Assembly: GCF_026341035.1 (NCBI RefSeq)
Contig: NZ_JAPEOQ010000002.1
Location: 1,984,001 to 2,048,000 of the forward strand
Reading direction: 5' to 3'
Origin: Streptomyces sp. NBC_01016
Lineage (GTDB): Bacteria > Actinomycetota > Actinomycetes > Streptomycetales > Streptomycetaceae
DNA length: 64,000 nucleotides
Position 1 is the first letter of the stretch. Each line of letters begins with the position of its first letter. The position numbers and the translations under genes were made by a program. Shown here in pieces: positions 33,310 to 40,090 of the stretch. Below the pieces are notes generated by a model that had not been told where the DNA came from, made no database searches, and was given only the letters and a program-made list of their open reading frames with translations.

Positions 33310-34841
33310 GCACCTCGGCCGGCGACACGACGGTCGCCGACGGCGTCGCACGGCGCCCCGGCGCGGCGATCCTCGCCCTCACCGTGGCGGGCGTGGCGCA
33401 GGCGGCGGACGTGTCGCTGCACAACACGGCCCTCGCGTCGGCCGCCGCCGAGTTCGGGATGTCCGCGACCCAGCGTTCCGTCGCCGCGTCCGCCGCTACT
33501 CTGGCGCTCGCCGCGTCCATCCTCGCGATCGGCACCGTCGGCGATCGTTACGGCCGCCGCCTGACGCTGCTGTGGTGCGCGGGAGCGCTGGTTGTAGGCG
33601 GTCTCGTCACCGCCGCGGCGCCGGACCTCACCGTTTACCTGATCGGGCGCGTGATCACCGGCATCGGCCTGGCAGGCACCCTCGCGCTGTCCATGGCCCT
33701 GATCCGCACGGTCGCTCCCGACCGCGTCCCCAAGGCCATGTCTCTGTACTTCACCGGCCAGGTGGGCATCGCGCTGCCGCTGACGGTGATCGGTGGCGGC
33801 CTCATCGGGGCGAACTGGCGGCTCGGCTACCTGGTGGTGCCCGTCGTCGCCGCGCTCGCCCTGATCCTCAACAAGGTCTACGTGCCCCGCTCCAAGGCCG
33901 TGCACCGCCGCAAGGCCGACCCGGTGGGCCTGGTGCTCGTCGCCCTCGGCCTGACGGGCCTCATCTGGGGCGTCAGCAACGCCTCCCACGGCTGGCTGAC
34001 CGCACGGGTCCTCGTCCCGGTGGTGCTCGGCGTGGTGGCCCTCGTCGCGTTCGTATGGTGGGAGATCCGCTACGACGAACCCGCCCTGCCCGTCCACCTG
34101 TTCAAGAACCGCGGCCTCGCGGGTGCCCTCGTCGCCGACGTGTCCTTCAACATGTGGCAGGCCGTCATGGCACTCCAACTGGCACTGCTGTGGCAGTACG
34201 TCTACGCGTACAGCCCGCTCGGCGTGACACTCGGCCAGCTCCCCGCGACCCTCGCCATGGTGATCGGCGCGTTCGCGGCGGGCCGGCTCGCCGCGCGCGG
34301 GCGGAGGCCCGAGAGCCTGGTGCTGCTCGGCCTCGCCGGGGTGGCGCTCGCGATGTTCCTGCTCGCGGTGGCCGGCGCCTCGACACCGTACTGGGTGTTC
34401 GCCCTCGCTCTCGTCGTCGGCGGCTTCTCGCGGATGCTCACGGAGACCGCGGCGGGCGGCTTCTACGTCGAGGTACCACCGCCCGACCTCGTGGGCGTCA
34501 CGGTGGCCAGCAAACCGGCGGTCGGCCAGGCATCCTTCGCCCTCGGCTCAGCGATCAGCTCGACCCTGCTCTACGGGGGCCTGGGCCGCGGCCTGCCGGA
34601 CAAGCTGGCCGACCTCGGCCTGACACCGTCGGAGCAGACCACGGTCGCCGGCTGGTTCCAGGACGGCAAGGTGCCCGAGTGGGCGAAGGGCACCGACCTC
34701 ATGAAGCAGGTCGTCGCCGCTTCCACCGACACCTACATCACCGCCTACCGGACCACGATGCTCGTCTTCGCCGTCGTCTTCACCTTCCTGTTCGGACTCG
34801 CCTGGCATTTTCTGCGACGGCGCCCACCGGAGCGCCCTTGA
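33306..34841 (+). CDS. MFS transporter, DHA2 type, paralogous to the upstream one
   Basis: A 511-residue 14-helix facilitator. Loop motif GTVGDRYGRRLTLLW lies near 77-91 and GRVITGIGLAGTLA near 116-129. The GTG at 33306 overlaps the amidohydrolase stop by four bases; an upstream in-frame extension would lie inside the amidohydrolase gene and is rejected. Alignment by eye to the transporter at 30010 shows matching blocks throughout (SFNMWQAV, LLWQYVYAYSP, LGQLPATLAM), consistent with duplication around the enzyme gene. Confidence 0.9.
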   Translation: MSTSAGDTTVADGVARRPGAAILALTVAGVAQAADVSLHNTALASAAAEFGMSATQRSVAASAATLALAASILAIGTVGDRYGRRLTLLWCAGALVVGGLVTAAAPDLTVYLIGRVITGIGLAGTLALSMALIRTVAPDRVPKAMSLYFTGQVGIALPLTVIGGGLIGANWRLGYLVVPVVAALALILNKVYVPRSKAVHRRKADPVGLVLVALGLTGLIWGVSNASHGWLTARVLVPVVLGVVALVAFVWWEIRYDEPALPVHLFKNRGLAGALVADVSFNMWQAVMALQLALLWQYVYAYSPLGVTLGQLPATLAMVIGAFAAGRLAARGRRPESLVLLGLAGVALAMFLLAVAGASTPYWVFALALVVGGFSRMLTETAAGGFYVEVPPPDLVGVTVASKPAVGQASFALGSAISSTLLYGGLGRGLPDKLADLGLTPSEQTTVAGWFQDGKVPEWAKGTDLMKQVVAASTDTYITAYRTTMLVFAVVFTFLFGLAWHFLRRRPPERP

Positions 34842-34948
34842 CTGCACAACGGCAATACCGCACTGAAGCTCCCCCATGGCCGTGGACAGCGGGTACTTAC
34901 GCTGCGGTGGTGAAGTCGTGTTGCCATCGGACTCGGGTTTCGAGTGGG

Positions 34949-35008
34949 GTGGCGGACACCAACAGGGACAATCCTCGCCGGCAGGTTCGACTGTCGTTTC
35001 TCGGGTGA
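34949..35008 (+). pseudogene. Remnant of a second yjbQ 3' end
   Basis: These 60 bases read VADTNRDNPRRQVRLSFLG plus stop. The last 17 residues equal the C-terminus of the YjbQ at 28036, but several codons differ synonymously (CCT CGC for CCG CGG, CGA for CGC). Nothing upstream resembles the rest of yjbQ. It therefore looks like the stump of another yjbQ homologue, or an old partial duplication, rather than a recent copy. Confidence 0.7.
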
Positions 35009-35019
35009 CGAGGCAGCCG

Positions 35020-35895
35020 TTAAGCGCCCGTCGCGCTCGTCAGCAGCATGCTGAGGTCGAGCGCCGGTGCGCTGTGGGTGAGTGTTCCTACGGAGATCTT
35101 GTCCACTCCGGATTCGGCGATCGGCCTGAGGCGTTCGAGGGTGATCCCTCCGGATGCCTCCAGGACGACTCGTCGGCCTGGGGCGATGTCGTCCCGGGCC
35201 CGAACGACCTCTCCGATTTCGGTGACGGACATGTCGTCGAGCATGATCCAGGAAGCGCCCGCGTGGAGGGCTTCAACTGCTTGAGACACGTTCTCGACCT
35301 CGACGTCGATGAGTGTCTCGCGGCCCTCATCGGCCATGCCCGCGCGGACGGCGTCGATCGCCGGGGTGATGCCGCCGGCGGCCGCTATGTGGTTCTCCTT
35401 CAGCAGCACCATGGCCGAGAGGTCGAGCCGATGGCTGCTCACACCGCCTGACGCGGCAGCGTACTTGTCGATGGCACGCAGGCCGGGGGCTGTCTTGCGG
35501 GTGTCGAGCACTTGCACGCCCAGGTCGGCGACCACGTCGACGTATGCCTTGGCGAGGGTGGCGATGCCGCACATGCGTTGGAGAAAGTTGAGGACGGTGC
35601 GTTCGCCCGTCAGGAGGCTGCGGGTTCTGCCGCTGAGTCGGACCACTGCCTGGCCCTGGTGGGCGAAGCTCCCCTCCGGTACGAGCTCCTTCACGAAGAC
35701 CTCGGTGTCGATCTGACGGAACACCTCGGAGACCGTTTGCAGGCCGCAGACGGTGCCGGGCTGCTTGGCGATGATCTCGGCCTCGTCGTGAAGTTTCGCG
35801 GGGACGGCCCAGCGGGTGGTGATGTCGTCGTTCGCGTGATCCTCTGCCAGTGCCCGGGTGACGGCTTGGCGTACCGCTGAGGCGGGGTAGTCCAT
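35020..35895 (-). CDS. nadC: Nicotinate-nucleotide pyrophosphorylase (NadC)
   Basis: A 291-residue quinolinate phosphoribosyltransferase, converting quinolinate and PRPP to nicotinate mononucleotide in NAD synthesis. Motifs: GERTVLNFLQRMCGIATL, LDTRKTAPGLRAIDKYA, GGVSSHRLDLSAMVLLKENHI, IDVEVENVSQ, MLDDM and EASGGITLERL. ATG 35895 (MDYPASAVR) has GAGG at a good spacing; a GTG six codons upstream is possible. It is not beside nadA/nadB and is probably an extra copy. It lies 39 bases downstream of the HxlR gene, same strand. Confidence 0.92.
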   Translation of the reverse strand: MDYPASAVRQAVTRALAEDHANDDITTRWAVPAKLHDEAEIIAKQPGTVCGLQTVSEVFRQIDTEVFVKELVPEGSFAHQGQAVVRLSGRTRSLLTGERTVLNFLQRMCGIATLAKAYVDVVADLGVQVLDTRKTAPGLRAIDKYAAASGGVSSHRLDLSAMVLLKENHIAAAGGITPAIDAVRAGMADEGRETLIDVEVENVSQAVEALHAGASWIMLDDMSVTEIGEVVRARDDIAPGRRVVLEASGGITLERLRPIAESGVDKISVGTLTHSAPALDLSMLLTSATGA

Positions 35896-35934
35896 AGGGT
35901 CCTCACTTGTCACGTAAGGCCGGGGCGGTGAACG

Positions 35935-36294
35935 TCACCGCTCCTGGTCCGTGGAACGTCCTGTTTCGAGTTCGGCGGCCCAGCGTTCCGCCCACGAGTG
36001 CAGGCCGAGCAGCTCCTCGTACGCCTCTCGCCCCAGTTTTGTGAGGCGGTAGCTCTCCTGGCCGCCGCGCTCCACCAGTTGGGCGTCCTGCAGCTCAACC
36101 AGGCGCTGGCGCAACACACTTGAGGACATGCCGTCGCACTGCTGCTGCAGTGCCCGGAAGCCCAGCGGGTCGTCGCGCAGTTCCCACAGCACCCGCAGGG
36201 TCCAGCGGCGGCCGAACAGGTCGAGTGCCGCCATCAAGGGGCGGCCTGTGGTCGAGCCGCGCACCGGGTGTCCCGGCTTCGGGGGCGAAGGCAT
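35935..36294 (-). CDS. HxlR-family transcriptional regulator
   Basis: A 119-residue winged-helix HxlR protein: ALDLFGRRWTLRVLWELRD (residues 23-41), GFRALQQQCDGMSSSVLRQRLVELQDAQLVER, then YRLTKLGREAYEELLGL. No cysteine is in the N-terminal position used by redox-sensing HxlR members. It is divergent from the carboxymuconolactone-decarboxylase-like gene at 36398, which it probably regulates, and may be co-transcribed with nadC. Confidence 0.9.
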   Translation of the reverse strand: MPSPPKPGHPVRGSTTGRPLMAALDLFGRRWTLRVLWELRDDPLGFRALQQQCDGMSSSVLRQRLVELQDAQLVERGGQESYRLTKLGREAYEELLGLHSWAERWAAELETGRSTDQER

Positions 36295-36397
36295 CGTCCG
36301 AGCCTCCTCTCTGTGCAGTCCGAGAAGCCTGGCGCTTCGGTTTTAGAAACACTACGCTCCCGGTATTGCTTTGAAAAGAGAAGCGCTGGGAGGTTCC

Positions 36398-36988
36398 ATG
36401 CCCGAACGCATCACGCCCCTGGAAGCGCCCTACGAACCGGAGACCGCGGCGCTGCTACGCCGGATGATGGCGACCGACGAGGAGCCCATCGCCCTGTTCC
36501 GTCTGTACGCGCACCACCAACAGCTTGCCGAGGCACTGCACGGCTGGGGTTCCTATCAGCTCAGTCGCCGCCTCGGCCTGGGGCTGCGCGACCGGGAAAT
36601 CGTGATCGACCGCACCTGTGCCCGCTGCGGCTGCGAGTACGAATGGGGTGTGCACGTCGCACGCTTCGCGGCACGCGCCGGACTCACCGATGACCAGGTC
36701 GCGTCCTTGACCCATGGCGCGAGCGCGGATCCGTGCTGGACGGCGGAGCGCGACCGCCTGCTGCTCGACGCCACGGACGCACTCCACGACCACCACGACA
36801 TCGACGACCTGCTCTGGGCGCGCCTCGACGCGGAGTTCGCCCCCGAGCAGCTCCTGGATCTGTTCATGCTGTGCGGTTGGTACCACGCCGTCAGCTACAC
36901 CGCCCGGGCCACCAGACTCACTCCCGAGCCCGGGACACCGCGGTTCCACGACGTCCGCCCTGCGGGGTGCGGCCGAGGTCCCGTGTGA
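36398..36988 (+). CDS. Carboxymuconolactone decarboxylase/AhpD-like protein
   Basis: A 196-residue CMD-fold protein. The AhpD-like motif REIVIDRTCARCGCEYEWGVHV (residues about 65-86) carries clustered cysteines followed by His, suggesting peroxidase or disulfide chemistry, though the CxxC here is C-A-R-C followed by another Cys. ATG 36398 has GGGAGG five bases upstream. Divergent from an HxlR regulator, a common arrangement for stress or aromatic-response genes. The exact reaction is not determinable. Confidence 0.8.
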   Translation: MPERITPLEAPYEPETAALLRRMMATDEEPIALFRLYAHHQQLAEALHGWGSYQLSRRLGLGLRDREIVIDRTCARCGCEYEWGVHVARFAARAGLTDDQVASLTHGASADPCWTAERDRLLLDATDALHDHHDIDDLLWARLDAEFAPEQLLDLFMLCGWYHAVSYTARATRLTPEPGTPRFHDVRPAGCGRGPV

Positions 36989-37149
36989 ACCTGCAACGAC
37001 GCACGGCCCCACGCACCGTCATGCTGCTCGGCGGCATCGGCATGTACCTCCTGGTCACCCGCTATGTACTCACGCTTCGGCCATCGCCTCGTTCGGCACG
37101 GGGTGATGTGTCGGTCAGCGAGGACCATGCGGCGACGCCACCTCGCTGA
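36985..37149 (+). CDS. Possible small membrane peptide
   Basis: A 54-residue frame whose GTG start overlaps the preceding stop by four bases. It has a single hydrophobic segment TVMLLGGIGMYLLVTRYVL (residues 12-30) with basic flanks. The 3' end overlaps the convergent methyltransferase gene by 35 bases. Coupling and the clean helix favour it; lack of recognisable similarity and a random-looking tail weigh against it. Confidence 0.3.
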   Translation: MNLQRRTAPRTVMLLGGIGMYLLVTRYVLTLRPSPRSARGDVSVSEDHAATPPR

Positions 37150-37774
37150 CCAACACCTGGGGCAGCAGGTGCAAGGTGAACCAGAACGTCGGGAACGGGT
37201 TCGTGCCGGGGGTCGCGTCGGTCAGGCGCCACCCGGTGAACCTGGAACGGAGTTCGTCCGCGGTGACCCCGGAGAACCGGTCGTCGAGCACCCCGGGGCC
37301 GTAGCCGAACATCAGCAACCGTGCTCCCGGTGCGGCCCGCGCCGTGAGACCGGCCGCATAGGCGTCGCGGCGATGTGTCGGAATGCCGCAGTAGCAGCTC
37401 AGGTCGAAGAACAGGTCGTACGGGCCGGGCACGCCCGCCTCGTCAAGGCGCGTGGCGTCCCCGCACAGCACCGTGACGTCCACTTCCGCCGCGTCGGCCT
37501 TCTCCCGGGCCCGCAGGACCGCACGGTCGACCAGGTCCACGGCCGCCACCCGCCAGCCGTGCCGGGCCAGGTACACGGAGTTGGTCCCGGTGCCGCAGCC
37601 GAGTTCGAGGGCGCGGCCGGGTGGCAGCGCACCGGGTCCCTCCACCACGTCCACCAGTTCGGGCGGTGTGACGCCGCTGTCCCACGGCGGCTTGCCGTCC
37701 CGGTAGTAGTCCTCCAACGCGCGGCGCACCGCCGCCTCTTGGTCGAGCTCCGCAGCCGTTCGTGTCTCTTGCAT
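37115..37774 (-). CDS. Class I SAM-dependent methyltransferase
   Basis: A 219-residue methyltransferase. The AdoMet site ALELGCGTGTNSVYLARHGW is at about residues 55-74, followed by VAAVDLVDRAVLRARE (acidic loop Asp) and LCGDATRL. The start PPWDSGVTPPELVDVVE resembles thiopurine-S-methyltransferase-like/tellurite-resistance-type enzymes. It is divergent from a TetR gene with palindromic operators between, so it is probably TetR-controlled. Substrate unknown. Confidence 0.88.
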   Translation of the reverse strand: MQETRTAAELDQEAAVRRALEDYYRDGKPPWDSGVTPPELVDVVEGPGALPPGRALELGCGTGTNSVYLARHGWRVAAVDLVDRAVLRAREKADAAEVDVTVLCGDATRLDEAGVPGPYDLFFDLSCYCGIPTHRRDAYAAGLTARAAPGARLLMFGYGPGVLDDRFSGVTADELRSRFTGWRLTDATPGTNPFPTFWFTLHLLPQVLVSEVASPHGPR

Positions 37775-37795
37775 CGCTGCCCCCGTCCAAGAAGT

Positions 37796-37826
37796 TAGAG
37801 TTGAACTCTAGTGCCTGACTCTAGAG
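37796..37826. promoter_or_regulatory. Palindromic operator between methyltransferase and tetR
   Basis: A 15-base palindrome TAGAGTTGAACTCTA (37796-37810), perfect about its central G, is followed by CTCTAGAG (37819-37826), an 8-bp perfect palindrome sharing the ACTCTA half-site. Both lie in the 65-base divergent promoter gap. This is a typical TetR autoregulation site. Confidence 0.75.
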
Positions 37827-37839
37827 ATAGACTCCGGGC

Positions 37840-38526
37840 ATGGCGGCGGTCAAGGGATCCGACACAGGTACCGGCAAACACATCGATAAGCGCATCGACA
37901 AGCGGCCCGACAAGAGGGCCGAGCGTTCGCGGCGCACCCGTGAGAAGGTCGTCGCGGCCGCGCGGGACCTCTTCGTCGCGCAGGGGTATGGGGCGACGAG
38001 TCTCCAGGAGGTCGCGGACCGCGCGGGCGTGGCCGTGCAGACGGTGTACTTCGTGTTCCGCAACAAGCGCGCGCTGTTCAAGGACGTCGTCGACACGTCC
38101 ATCGCCGGTGACGTCGAACCGGTCGCGACGATGGAGCGGGACTGGTTCCGCGACGCGTGCGCCGAGCCCACCGCGGCCGGCCAACTCCGCGCCCACGTGC
38201 GGGGGGTGCGCGAAATCCTCGGCCGGGTCGCCCCGATCATGCCGCTCATCGCGGCCGCCGCGGCCACGGATCCGGAGATCGCCGCGCAGTGGCCCGCGAG
38301 CCCGGACCCGCGCTACACCGTCCAGTACGCCGCGGCCGAAGCGCTGGTCACCAAGCCCGACGCCCGCGCCGACGTCGATGTCGCCCGCGCCGCCGATCTG
38401 CTGTACGGGCTGCTCAGCCCCGAGCTGTACCTGGTCCTCGTCCGTGACCGCGGCTGGTCCCCGGACGCCTGGGAGGAATGGGCCTGCGCGGCCCTGACCG
38501 CCGACCTCTGCGCCGACCACGAGTAA
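37840..38526 (+). CDS. TetR-family transcriptional regulator
   Basis: A 228-residue TetR protein. The N-terminus is basic with a KHIDKRIDKRPDKR stretch (residues 13-26). The HTH is TREKVVAAARDLFVAQGYGATSLQEVADRAGVAVQTVYFVFRNKRALF (about 33-80). The C-terminal ligand domain is unassigned. It is divergent from the methyltransferase with clear operators between. An insertion sequence abuts its stop codon (within two bases), so anything once following it in an operon has been separated. Confidence 0.92.
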   Translation: MAAVKGSDTGTGKHIDKRIDKRPDKRAERSRRTREKVVAAARDLFVAQGYGATSLQEVADRAGVAVQTVYFVFRNKRALFKDVVDTSIAGDVEPVATMERDWFRDACAEPTAAGQLRAHVRGVREILGRVAPIMPLIAAAAATDPEIAAQWPASPDPRYTVQYAAAEALVTKPDARADVDVARAADLLYGLLSPELYLVLVRDRGWSPDAWEEWACAALTADLCADHE

Positions 38527-38587
38527 AAGGCTCTAACAAAAGCTGCTGATCATGAGTGTTTCGGTCTGTCTGTCCGTAGGTCTGGTC

Positions 38588-39405
38588 ATGGGAGAGCGTC
38601 AGTCGCGGCCATGGATCGTGTCGGACGAACTGTGGTCGATGATCGAGCCGTTGCTGCCGAAGCCGGGCCCGAAGAAGGTCGAGGGCAGACCACGGGTCCC
38701 GGACCGGCAGGCACTGTGCGGGATCCTCTTTGTGCTGCACACCGGCATCCAATGGGAGTACCTGCCCCAGGAGTTGGGCTTCGGCTCGGGCATGACCTGC
38801 TGGCGCCGGCTGGCCGCCTGGAACGAGGCGGGGGTGTGGGACGAACTGCACCTGGTGCTGCTGAAGAAGCTACGGTCGGCGGGCAAGCTGGACTGGTCCC
38901 GGGCGGTGATCGATTCCTCGCACGTGCGGGCCGCTCGGCGGGGCCCAAAAGTGGGCCGAGCCCGGTCGACCGCGCGCGGCCGGGCAGCAAGCACCACGTG
39001 CTCACCGACGGCCAGGGCATCCCGCTCGCCGTATCGCTGACCGGCGGCAACCGCAACGACGTCACTCAACTCCTGCCCCTGCTCGACAAGGTCCCCGCCG
39101 TGGCAGGCACGGTCGGACGGCCACGCAAGCGGCCGGACCTGTTGTTCGCTGACCGCGGCTACGACCACGACATCTACCGGCGCCAGGTACGACAGCGCGG
39201 CATCCGCCCGGTCATTGCCGAACGCGGTCAGCCGCACGGCACCGGACTGGGCACCTTCCGGTACGTGGTCGAGCGCACCATCGCGTGGCTGCACGGCTTC
39301 CGTCGTCTCCGCATCCGCTGGGAGCGGCGTGACGACATCCATGAAGCCTTCCTCGGGCTGGCCGCCTGCCTGATCACTCATCGGCACGTCCAACGCCTTT
39401 GTTAG
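38588..39405 (+). CDS. IS5-family transposase made by programmed -1 frameshift
   Basis: The first frame (38588 to a stop at 39040) encodes the N-terminal DUF4096-like part: WIVSDELWSMIEPLLP, GRPRVPDRQALCGILFVLHTG and AVIDSSHVRA with the first catalytic Asp. The second frame (to 39405) gives SKHHVLTDGQGIPLAVSLTGGN, LLFADRGYDHDIY with the second Asp and YVVERTIAWLHGFRRLRIRW with the Glu. The frames join cleanly by slipping back one base at CCCAAAA (38944-38950). The ATG at 38588 (MGERQSRPW) is likely; an upstream start at 38552 is possible. Confidence 0.85.
38944..38950 (+). other. CCCAAAA -1 ribosomal frameshift heptamer
   Basis: The heptamer C-CCA-AAA is in the exact X-XXY-YYZ phase of the first transposase frame. 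After a -1 slip the reading continues as PKSGPSPVDRARPGSKHHVLT, matching the transposase family. A GC-rich stem-forming stretch follows. Confidence 0.8.
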
Positions 39406-39414
39406 CACCTCTTA

Positions 39415-39600
39415 GGGCCCTTCTGACGGATCTTGCTGGAGTCGCGGGGTCTGGCACGCGCATCTGCGGCGTTGTCGTCGGTTGCCAACGCTCCGCGTTG
39501 TCGCCCTCCTCCGCCTTGCAGCTGCACGCACCAGACCCCGCTCGCGGAGCCGGATGATATGCGGCCGCCCGCATCCAGCCTGATCCGTCAGAAGGACCCC
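39415..39600. mobile_element. 186-bp MITE-like element, second member of the family
   Basis: Left end GGGCCCTTCTGACGGATC (39415-39432) is mirrored by GATCCGTCAGAAGGACCCC (39582-39600). The core shares CGGCGTTGTCGTCGGT, CGCTCCGCG, CCCTCCTCCGCCTTGC and a CACCAGACCCCGCTC-like block with the element at 14228, although the terminal repeats differ. It sits directly beside the right end of the IS and directly before a truncated cupin-type gene. No ORF. Confidence 0.72.
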
Positions 39601-39833
39601 AGCCGCGTTCGCACGAGGGCTATCACTGGCTGTACGTCCTCAAGGGCCGGCTGCGTCTCCTGCTCGGCAACCAGGACGTCGTCCTCACGGAGGGCGAGGC
39701 CGCCGAGTTCGACACCCACCTCCCGCACTGGTTCGGCAACGCCGACGAACGCGCCGTGGAATTCCTCAGCATCCTGGGCCCCCAGGGCGAGCGCATGCAC
39801 ATCAAGGCCCGCTTCCGGCCGGACGAGAGTTAG
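39601..39833 (+). pseudogene. C-terminal stump of an XRE-cupin-type regulator
   Basis: Open frame ending TAG at 39831-39833, with cupin strands HEGYHWLYVLKGRLRLLL, VVLTEGEAAEFDTHLPHWFGN and VEFLSILGPQGERMHIKARF. This is the sensor half of regulators like the one at 50322. The 5' part, including any HTH, is absent: the sequence upstream is the MITE and then the IS. It has no start codon or ribosome site of its own. Confidence 0.75.
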
Positions 39834-40090
39834 GTCCGACCGAAACGGCCCATCAAATGGCGCCGGCGAACGGGTGTGCGGGCGCAGCGCGCTCAGGTAT
39901 TCGGTCGCAGGTGCGAACGCTCATACCAGAGCGGGACCTCGGCCGTCGGAGTTTGTCAACTGCCCCGCGCGTATATGCCGTTGGCGACTACCGTGTGTGC
40001 TCGCCGTGCGACGCCCGGTCGCACTGCCTGCTGTCTCTCCAGCTGCCGAGCCACCCCCTGAACTCACAGAACCGAGGACGAGGTCGCCGT

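Larger units (their letters stand above)
38528..39411 (+). mobile_element. IS5-family (IS427-like) insertion sequence, about 0.88 kb
   Basis: Imperfect terminal inverted repeats: left AAGGCTCTAACAAAAGC near 38528 and right (inverted) GAGGTGCTAACAAAGGC near 39411, 13 of 17 matching. TA flanks both ends and may be the target duplication. It carries one transposase in two frames joined by a CCCAAAA slippery site, as in the IS427 group. Boundaries are accurate to a few bases. All DDE residues remain, so the element may be active. Confidence 0.82.

Noticed and set aside
30631..33351. 906-codon minus-strand frame
   Set aside because: Shadow of the MFS and amidohydrolase genes; no domain and His/Arg/Asp/Glu-rich composition.
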